Below, piece after piece: positions 18,174-24,384 of a DNA stretch of 24,384 bases. The position numbers were made by a program, and so were the translations under genes. How positions within the stretch are numbered: the first letter of the stretch is position 1; the number at the start of each line of letters is the position of its first letter. A model generated the notes under the pieces. That model made no database searches. It saw only the letters and a list, made by a program, of their open reading frames with translations, and was not told where the DNA came from. The DNA is from Chara braunii (taxonomy: Eukaryota; Streptophyta; Charophyceae; Charales; Characeae): assembly GCA_003427395.1 (NCBI GenBank), contig BFEA01000275.1, positions 1,523,578 through 1,547,961 of the forward strand, written 5' to 3'.

Positions 18174-18586
18174 CTGTGTCTGCAACATACCCCAGGTCTG
18201 ATGAAGGTGCAGATATGACCTAATCCTTGCAGCATCAGAACGGCAGCATAGTCGCAAACTCATGTTTTTCTCCTTTAAACCATGAACGTACAAGATGAGA
18301 GGGCCAAACACGGCCCCTCCTCCACCTCCCCCCTCTTTCCCCCTCTTCCTCCACCTCCCCCCCTTCCCCCCCCAAGAATCCAGAAAACTTTGAGAACGAG
18401 CAGCAAGCTTAACCACAACTGGCGCACTCCATATAGCTCATCTATACAAACATATACATCTCTCTTTATCGAAGGTTATCCACTGGACTCGGTGGTGAAA
18501 GTCATTTTTTTTTGGGGGGGGGAATGGTCCTTTTCTTTTCCTCTTTGGCTCCACATCCAGTCTGATGATCTAGACATTCCACCTTG

Positions 18587-18619
<33 letters not shown>

Positions 18620-18780
18620 CTTTCTGGTGCGGGCATAGTGCCTTGCATAGGGCTATGGCCTGATCAGCAAAGCTGGGTAAGGCTCCCAGTACTTTCTGGG
18701 TAGAGAGTGTGAGGACCCCAGACTCTTGTTGTTAATATTAATATTGTGCAATTTGGATCGTGAAAAGAAAAGAGAAAAAG
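17858..18780. other. Gene-free stretch with (TTC)n/T25, C-rich, G-run and T-run tracts
   Basis: I see no gene. (TTC)n runs into poly(T) at 18124-18173. C-rich sequence lies at 18312-18372, a G run after T9 near 18505-18520, and a T run at about 18591-18616. The poly(T) tracts could be the A-tails of - strand retroposed sequences, but I found no flanking duplications. Confidence 0.5.
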
Positions 18781-19085
18781 ATATCCTCTTTGTATAGACT
18801 ATACTCCGTATACGCTCTACCTATACTCTTTGTCTACACTATACTCCCTACCTATCGTCTTTGCCCAGACTACACTCCCTAGCTATTGTCTTTGTTCTAC
18901 ACTGTATTCCCTTGCTATACTCTTTGTCTAGACAATAATCCCTATCCTCTTCGTCTGGACTATACTTCTTCTGGACTGTACTGCCTAACTGTTCTCCTTA
19001 GCTATCCTCTTTGTCCAAACTATACTACTTAACTATCCTTTGTCTAGACTATACCCCCTAGCTATCCTCTTCGTCTCTACCCTGT
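18781..19085 (+). repeat. Degenerate minisatellite, about nine units of about 30-35 bp
   Basis: Units approximate CTATCCTCTTTGTCTAGACT followed by ATACTCCCTAG, with varying length and many substitutions. Examples start near 18781, 18815, 18853, 18885, 18918, 18945, 18997, 19033 and 19061. Pyrimidine-rich, non-coding. Confidence 0.75.
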
Positions 19086-19386
19086 AAGCAAGAGTTCTTT
19101 GATTATCCTTAAACACGAATGGACGACAATGCGAGTTTGTGAAAATATTTTTCTGCCTCCAATCACAGAGAGCATCAACTCGAGTACACCGCAACTTGAT
19201 GGAGTGAATGTAGTTTCAGTGTGGAAAGCCCTAGTGCAAACATGCTCCTTAGCTGTGCGCTACTCATGCAAGGTAACATCACCAGTTTCAGCGGTGCACA
19301 ACCACTGTGGGGATAATAAGAGCTCAAACTTGGAGCCACAGAGATGACGGCATCAGATAGAAGCTTGCCAAATTGAAGCCATGCGA

Positions 19387-19387
<1 letters not shown>
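19086..19387. other. No recognisable feature
   Basis: Unique-looking sequence between the minisatellite and (GA)n. An 82-codon ORF at 19099-19347 has no recognisable motif. Confidence 0.4.

Positions 19388-19477
<90 letters not shown>
19388..19477. repeat. (GA)n microsatellite, about 45 units
   Basis: Uninterrupted GA from about 19388 to an ambiguous base at 19478. Confidence 0.97.
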
Positions 19478-19478
19478 N

Positions 19479-20030
19479 TGACTTGATGGAAATGGGAAGC
19501 TGAAAGATCACAGTTGAAAAAGAGAGGCAGTGATTTTTTTTTATTTTTTATTTTTTGCCACTTATCACGCTCTGGGTACTTGGCCGGCAACAGATGTTTT
19601 TCATTAAAAAATAAAAAAGAAAGACAAAGAAAGGGAATGATATTTTACGTTCTGTGCTTCGCAGCACAGACATAACCCGACCCGACCTCTTGGAAGCGCC
19701 TATTCGAAACTGACACGAATGTCGATTTTCCCATGCTCGTGTTTGTTTTGTTTTTTTTCCAAAAAAAAGCTGCCTCCTCCTCGTTGGGGGACAGCCATAT
19801 ATGTTTTCTCTCACCTCGCATATTATTTTTTTAACTGGGGTTCTGCCATGTCATCATGGAACGTATCTTTCTTCCAATGCCTACCTACCACTACTACTCC
19901 TAAGGGTATACAGGGGACACCTGCAAGCATAGCTTTCTACCTCTCTTCGGTGACGGGAGGGGAGGTTCCCTCTCTCGGTGGAGAGGGGTAACCTCTTTTA
20001 ATGTTTGCCCCTTTGCCCTACCTTCTTAAC
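19479..20030. other. No recognisable gene
   Basis: A/T tracts near 19530-19560 and 19600-19620, and poly(T)/poly(A) at about 19745-19770. Short ORFs here lack motifs. Confidence 0.4.
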
Positions 20031-20031
20031 C

Positions 20032-20290
20032 CAAAAAAAAACGTACGTGCCTTGTACCCGAATACAACTTACGTACGGGGTACGTTGTTTTCGAATACAA
20101 CGAACGTACTTACGTACATTATAGAACGACGTTTAGGGTACAACCAACTTTTCAGAAGCCTGTAGTACTGCCGTTGTTTTTTTTATTTTTATCTCAAATT
20201 TGGTTGGGAATTTTGCCAAGACCCTCAGGCAAAAGTTGTTTGAATTGCAATGTTGTACAAAATACTTTTCGGATTTTTTACTGAAGTTAA
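20032..20290 (+). repeat. Dispersed repeat family, copy D, with ACGTACG palindromes
   Basis: Two copies of a CGAATACAAC...ACGTAC unit at about 20059 and 20092, with ACGTACGG/GTACGT palindromes, precede TTGGTTGGGAATTTTGCCAA, then GACCCTCAGGCAAAAGTTG and TTTGAATTGCAATG. As in copy A the 3' half reads GAATTGCAAT, while copies B and C read AGTTTAATTTTCTGC, so two subfamilies exist. Confidence 0.65.
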
Positions 20291-20456
20291 TTTTTTTTTT
20301 AATCGAAATTCTGAAATTAAGAAGGTAGCGTTTAGAGTGCAGAGTTGACTCGAACATCTTCTTCAAGTGAGAACAAGAAAAAGTCTGAAAAACAATTTAT
20401 TTTTTTTTTTAAATCAGTCATATTAATTCAATTAATTTGCTATGGACTGCAATGCA

Positions 20457-20602
20457 GGGCCTCACTCCACCACTCACCAAATGTACAAAAAATTGAAAAA
20501 ATTGAAAAAATGAGAATATGAATCTTTTACGCTAGAGCATGCAAAGATACCCCACCATATTTTCTGTCTTTTGTGAATGCGGTGAGTAGTGGAGCGAGGC
20601 CT
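20457..20602. mobile_element. 146-bp TIR mini-element, GGGCCTCACTCCACCACTCACC ends, TSD GCA
   Basis: The left end GGGCCTCACTCCACCACTCA and the right end (GAGTAGTGGAGCGAGGCC, then T) are inverted repeats of about 22 bp. GCA flanks both sides (20454-20456, 20603-20605). The interior is A-rich and non-coding. Same terminal bases and duplication length as the elements at 5817 and 6280. Confidence 0.65.
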
Positions 20603-20605
20603 GCA

Positions 20606-20888
20606 CTTTTTTGTTATTAAAACCAGCAGACCATTTGATGCTCTCCGCAGAGCACCCCGGTATACACAAGGCATCCAAGGACCGGTCTGGTTGTGGCCCT
20701 GAGGACTTGAGGAGGCTGCCACTGCCAACAACAAAAAAAAAAAAAAAAAAAAACAATTGCATTCACAGACTCCACTGTCGGAGCATGGATCACGGAAGTA
20801 GGACCCTGCAAGATTGCAAACACACACACAAAAAAAAAAGGGACCCCAACTGACCCCACAACAAAGCAAAATTTGTTCTCACATAACA
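20606..20888. other. No recognisable gene; A-tract
   Basis: Contains an A run at about 20733-20753 and (CA)n followed by A at about 20819-20839. The ORFs crossing it are translations of these tracts plus unremarkable sequence. Confidence 0.4.
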
Positions 20889-21200
20889 ACCTGGACCCAG
20901 ATTTGGCAACTCCAGGGTCGGCGGGGGAAATAAGGGGTTAAGGATCGAAATGTGGGGTTAAGGAATCCAAACGAGGGGTTAATGATCGACATGTGGGGTT
21001 AAGCAACTACAGGGTCTGTGGAAATGCAGGAGGATCAATAACATACTAGGTTCGGCGGTCAGCTGGTCGACATTTAGCAACTCCAGCGGTCGGTCGAAAA
21101 TTTGGGAGGGGTCTGCAACAGGGGAGCAGGGGTTCAGACAAGGGTCGGCACTCCCCCATTTAGCAACTCTAGGGTGGGTCGAACTTCGGGAGGGTAAACT
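20889..21200 (+). repeat. Degenerate repeats around GCAACTCCAGGGTCGG
   Basis: Four diverged copies of (T)TAGCAACTCCAGGGTCGG lie near 20905, 21001, 21075 and 21162. GGGGTTAA occurs four times between 20934 and 21002, and GGAGGG-type purine blocks follow each copy. Non-coding. Confidence 0.6.
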
Positions 21201-21700
21201 AAATAAGAAGGTTCGGTCGAGGTTCGCGAAGGCCGCCAGGCTCTGTCTAATGCAATTTTAATTTTTCGGCGCTCATTCAAGAATATGACGCGATTGCAGG
21301 TAAAGATCCCTGCAAGCCCTGAACAATCAAAACCCATTAACAAGGCTCACATGGATCGTTAACGGACGCCGCCCCCTCTCCGCGTCGCTCCAACCCCTCC
21401 CCCCCTACCAAGCACACAAACACAACCCTTTGACCCCCCCCTCTTCACCCCCATGCAACTCCCCCCCCCCCCCCTCTTTCCCCTTCAGAACTGAAGAAAC
21501 AGGACGAAAGGGGGAGCATGTTGTAGAGTGCAATACTACTCCCCTGAACCATCTTATCTCTTATGCTCTGCAAAAAGTGCCGGTCCTCTGTGTCCCTGCC
21601 GGACGTCTGAGAATTCTCTGGACCATCCGCATTGCTGGTATGGAGTCTAAACTGTCACCAATCTTCATTGTCCTTTTTTTTTTTTCCTCCTGTTTTTTAA
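21201..21700. other. No recognisable gene; C-rich tracts
   Basis: C-rich at 21370-21485 and T-rich at 21672-21698. The ORF beginning at 21430 reads through the C-rich tract and is not supported as a gene. Confidence 0.4.
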
Positions 21701-21703
21701 CCA

Positions 21704-21709
21704 TATATA
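21704..21709 (+). promoter_or_regulatory. TATA-like motif upstream of the U6-like sequence
   Basis: TATATA lies 33 bp upstream of the proposed U6-like 5' end at 21742, close to where RNA polymerase III U6 promoters carry a TATA box. I see no plant-type upstream sequence element. Weak. Confidence 0.3.
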
Positions 21710-21741
21710 CACAGCCAGATAATTGTCAGCATTTTCTATCC

Positions 21742-21832
21742 GTCGTAATCGGGACAAAGAACAAAAAAAAAAAGAAACAATACAGAGAAGATTAGCATGG
21801 CCCGTGCTCAAAAGGCAAATGTGGTCTTGAGA
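21742..21832 (+). ncRNA. U6 snRNA-like sequence, second copy (diverged)
   Basis: ACAATACAGAGAAGATTAGC then ATGGCCCGTGCTCAA matches the U6 core with three differences in 35 bases. The ACAGAGA box is at 21782-21788 and the AGC triad at 21794-21796. Upstream, GTCGTAATCGGGAC (21742-21755) has the length and ends of the U6 5' stem-loop (GTC...GGGAC). An A-rich stretch replaces the usual 5' internal sequence. The 3' half diverges (a trace of GAGATG), and no T run terminates it. Probably a pseudogene; a diverged functional copy is less likely. Confidence 0.6.
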
Positions 21833-21839
21833 TGCATGC

Positions 21840-22274
21840 AATCAGCAAAAAAAATTGCCCAGAAGAATCAGCAGAGACCGTTCAAGGGAAGCCAGAACTG
21901 AAGGGGCAGAGGGGGGAGGGGGGACGGGGCCCACTGGAACGTGAGCTCTGCGCTATCGCCGTGTTAGCATTAGCGGTGGTGTTAGCGGCTGGTACCCAAG
22001 GCCGCAGTCGAGCAGAGTGCGGCGACGTTTTTTCCGCTTTCCTTTTTGCTTTCCCCCCCCTTAAAACGGCCCTGCTCAATTGTGGCATTACCCTTGACTT
22101 CATTTCTCCAGGTTGAGTCAAGAAACCCCGCCTGGGTCGATTCCGATCCACCCAGAGCAACCTTTACAGAAGCAGGAAGGAGATGAAAATTGTCTGGAAT
22201 GGTCGCAAGCAACTTTTTTAAACCACCAGTACTTTTGACCCTTCCCTTGCCGAGCCTACAAACGCTGTGTGCAC

Positions 22275-22305
<31 letters not shown>
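21840..22305. other. No recognisable gene, ending in a 30-base poly(A)
   Basis: G-rich at 21901-21930. The ORF 21832-22116 has a hydrophobic Ala/Val/Leu stretch but no family signature. The A run at 22276-22305 could be the tail of a + strand retroposed sequence. I did not find a matching duplication around it. Confidence 0.4.
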
Positions 22306-22307
<2 letters not shown>

Positions 22308-22408
22308 AGCGGGCCTTTATTTGGCTGGCGCCGCCAGCAATTTAGCCGAAGAACACAGTGCATGCACAGCCACATCTTCGAACAAAAGCTGGGAATCGTA
22401 CTGCCGGT

Positions 22409-22804
22409 TTAAGGGTATGACCGTGGCCTGCGATTAAGGAGGGGTAATTTTGACATCCAGAACACCCGGGGCTGGAGGTGCTGCACTGGGCGCCAACCTT
22501 TTCCGACCCGCCAGCAGCACACTTCTTTTCCTTTTTGGCTGGCGCTGCCGGGCACTGTGGTCTGGTAGGCCTGAGCGGCGAATTTGTCGGAGTAAGCAAT
22601 GGACGACGGACAAATTTCTACAAGGCTGGAGCCGTGTACTGGCAGTTCACAACACCAGTACACATCCCAGCTATTGTGCATGCACCGCCGGTCAGCAAGG
22701 GGCCACAAAAAGGCCCGTCCCACCAGGACCAATATTGCTGGCATCACCGAGCAGACCATGTCCCCGTGCGGTCCGGAATTTGAGAGGTAGGCAAACATCG
22801 GCAC
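22409..22804 (-). CDS. Unrecognised protein-like ORF, possibly an exon or gene fragment
   Basis: 131 codons on the - strand with an unbiased, protein-like composition: PMFAYLSNSGPHGDMVCSVM, then PAILVLVGRAFLWPLADR (a possible membrane helix) and NSWDVYWCCELPV. I do not recognise the family. Another - strand frame just upstream (22744-23046) contains ANFTAADTGGYWRHVPASFS directly before it, so the two may be parts of one coding sequence joined by a frameshift or intron. There are no neighbours to give context. Weak evidence only. Confidence 0.25.
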   Translation of the reverse strand: MPMFAYLSNSGPHGDMVCSVMPAILVLVGRAFLWPLADRRCMHNSWDVYWCCELPVHGSSLVEICPSSIAYSDKFAAQAYQTTVPGSASQKGKEVCCWRVGKGWRPVQHLQPRVFWMSKLPLLNRRPRSYP

Positions 22805-22830
22805 CAGGAAAAGGAAGCCGGGACGTGCCG

Positions 22831-22969
22831 CCAGTACCCACCGGTATCCGCGGCGGTGAAGTTCGCGTGAACGCCGAGGAAATTTGTGGATGAATGGGCC
22901 TGCTGCACGGGTCTGAATCCGTTTGAAACGGCAAAAGAAAAAAGCGCCGCGGATACCGGTAGGTACTGG
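22831..22969. repeat. Inverted repeat, 25-bp arms, 89-bp loop
   Basis: Arms 22831-22855 (CCAGTACCCACCGGTATCCG, then CGGCG) and 22945-22969 are reverse complements at 24 of 25 positions. The arms are GC-rich. The left arm lies within the protein-like frame noted at 22744-23046. Confidence 0.9.
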
Positions 22970-22986
22970 TGATTTAAATGGCTAAG

Positions 22987-23208
22987 GGAGGATGGCCGAT
23001 CTTGACAATAGGTACACCGTCCCAATAACTGAGCAGCTAGCAGCAAGGGCGAACTCTGTGGAGCGTATGTACTCCTTGCGTCTTCCCTGGTCTTCCTTTC
23101 GATTTAACTATCGGCCTTCTTCATAGTCTAGGGACGACCAATCCTGACATTAACTACACCATCCAATAGTCAAGCGAGGGAGAACTATGTGAGAGTATAC
23201 TTGCAACG
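22987..23208 (+). repeat. Diverged direct duplication, period about 142 bp
   Basis: GATCTTGACAATAGGTACAC followed by CGTCC, AGGGCGAACTCTGTGGAGCG and CTTGCG (22987-23080) parallels AATCCTGACATTAACTACAC, ATCC, AGGGAGAACTATGTGAGAG and CTTGCAACG (23129-23208). Confidence 0.55.
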
Positions 23209-23660
23209 TAGCGTTGCCCCAATATAGCTTCGCACTGTCTATCTCTCAGCTTTCAAGTCCCATAACCATCGCAAAACGCAGAAGAAGGACGGCCTTCCTC
23301 ATGCTAGCCAGGGATGCAAGTAAACCTGAATTGGAACTCCCTCCTATTGGCCTACAGTTCCCCCTAATAAAACATACGGTCATCATATCCGAATTTGGGC
23401 CAATTTTCAGTCCAGATGCAGCTTTCAAGTCCCAATACATTTGTTTGGGTGTGTGAAGAAGACGGTAGGGACATCAAGCACGAAATGGAAATTCTTCCTA
23501 GAAGCCAAGTTCCAAAAGGCAGATTTATTGTCTCTTGTGGGGCTCGGCGAACTGACAGATGCTTCTATCCACCGAGCCTACTTATGCTACAACAGGTTCC
23601 CTCGTGGCGTCAGGCCGATGTCGCTTGAAGACTCTGATTGAACAGCCTGCCTTCGTCGTG
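23209..23660. other. Possible decayed coding sequence, unidentified
   Basis: Several short frames on both strands have normal amino-acid composition. For example, the - strand 23440-23246 contains DLKAASGLKIGPNSD, faintly like the segment after the catalytic box of LINE reverse transcriptases, and + strand 23441-23641 has FLEAKFQKADLLSLVGLGEL. None is long or diagnostic. A 16-bp direct repeat CAGCTTTCAAGTCCCA occurs at 23247 and 23419. Confidence 0.25.
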
Positions 23661-24168
23661 ACCAGGTTCAGGCCTTGGCACACTGCCCTCATCTCCTTCT
23701 CCTTCCCAAAGCCCTTCTTCCTGCCAAAGTTCCTCAGTTACTCGACCACTGCTCGGCTATGGTGAGGGGCCAGCTTGGCCATGGCTGCCTCGCCCCCTCC
23801 TTCTTCGCTGCCACCACGCGGCTTCCTCCTCAGGCACAGCGTGGAGCTACTGCTCCAGCAGCACTGCCACATTGACGCACTGCCCAAATCTCCTGGAGGC
23901 TGCGCCCTCCATCCTTTTGTGCTGGCTGGAGAGTCCAAGAACCCTCTGCCCTGGCTGCACTCGGTCCCAGTTGCCTCTTCCCTGCGCCGCTTCTGGAAGC
24001 TGCACCCAGGCCCAGCGTGCGCAGCATCTTTCACCAACTGGGCCTAGCGGTTAGTGGAAGATGCTGCCAAGATGAGGCAAGCGCTGCAACTACCTGGCTC
24101 CGAATTCTGCTCACGTTGGGCCCTTCTGAGGCCCCACTGCATAATATTCGGGGCTCTGCCTTTCACTT
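23661..24168. other. Pyrimidine-rich region, no recognised gene
   Basis: CT-rich at 23690-23830. A + strand ORF (23775-24047, 90 codons) starts MAMAASPPPSSLPPRG and has no family signature. A 15-bp imperfect hairpin AGCATCTTTCACCAA/TTAGTGGAAGATGCT lies at about 24025-24067. Confidence 0.35.
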
Positions 24169-24384
24169 AGGGCGGGGAGGGCCCCTTTTCGGCATTGCTG
24201 ACGTCCTGAATCCTCACACAGTACTCAAACACTCAAAAATTAACGAGAAGAAAACATTTAAATTTTAAATTGATTCAATGGGAGTGGTAATGACTACAGC
24301 TCCAATCAAGGCCACTAATAAAATAAGACTTGAAACCAGAAACCAAAAAAAAAAAAAAAAAGGGCGGGGAGGGCCCCTTTTTGG
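24169..24384 (+). mobile_element. Short retroposed sequence: poly(A) tail, AATAAA, 24-bp flanking direct repeats
   Basis: AGGGCGGGGAGGGCCCCTTT followed by TCGG at 24169-24192 recurs at 24361-24384 with one change (CG to TG). The 168 bp between them (24193-24360) end in an A run of about 18 that starts near 24343, and AATAAA sits at 24317-24322, about 20 bp before it. This is the signature of a 5'-truncated, polyadenylated transcript inserted by LINE machinery. No coding content. The right copy touches the window end and could be longer. Confidence 0.65.

Noticed and set aside
18690-18780. LTR start (TGTGAGGACCCC)
   Set aside because: There is no second LTR, no primer-binding site and no gag or pol sequence in the window.

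Overview
This is a eukaryotic, intergenic, repeat-dominated window. It has no operons, ribosome binding sites or dense coding. Long stretches of poly(A)/poly(T), microsatellites, minisatellites and small inverted-repeat elements surround two recognisable transposons. A PIF/Harbinger transposase, a plant-type L1 LINE (APE endonuclease, reverse transcriptase, C-terminal zinc knuckle) and canonical U6-like sequence fit a green-lineage nuclear genome. A streptophyte alga such as Chara is my best guess, but this is inference from element types and style, not proof. Scattered single Ns and one 105-base gap indicate a draft assembly.

Layout. 1-4850 appears to be one PIF/Harbinger-type DNA transposon cut by the window start. 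An accessory ORF (+ strand, broken by one amber codon) and an apparently intact 357-aa DDE transposase (- strand) converge on an A/T-rich spacer; an Asp-codon trinucleotide repeat follows the accessory ORF. 4831-4850 carries a terminal-repeat-like sequence. 5009-7805 is a graveyard of small elements: a 31-bp tandem array with an inverted copy, a LINE zinc-knuckle relic, two short TIR elements sharing GGGCCTC ends and 3-bp target duplications, a U6-like sequence on the - strand, and copies of a dispersed repeat containing the motif GACCCTGAGGCAAAAGTTG. 7806-16394 is a LINE of about 8.6 kb with tandem 5'UTR repeats, ORF1, ORF2 and an A-rich tail. It is bounded by a 15-bp target-site duplication and sits inside a copy of that dispersed repeat.

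16395-24384 contains the other half of the interrupted repeat, a polypurine tract, (AT)n, a sequence with a complete hammerhead-ribozyme core on the - strand, a 93-bp tandem duplication, minisatellites, (GA)n, a third GGGCCTC-end mini-element, a second U6-like sequence with a TATA motif upstream, unidentified possibly genic fragments at 22.3-24.1 kb, and a small poly(A)-tailed retroposed sequence flanked by 24-bp direct repeats at the extreme right end.

The genes do not form a cellular pathway. They are selfish elements at different stages of decay. In-frame interruptions are mostly TAG, with one TGA in the LINE, and the mismatches in both retroelement target duplications are CG-to-CA or CG-to-TG type changes. 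This pattern fits deamination of methylated cytosines in CHG and CG contexts. The most unusual items are the hammerhead core, the two U6-like sequences, the nested LINE with its exact insertion site, and the GGGCCTC-end family that may be mobilised by the neighbouring Harbinger transposase.
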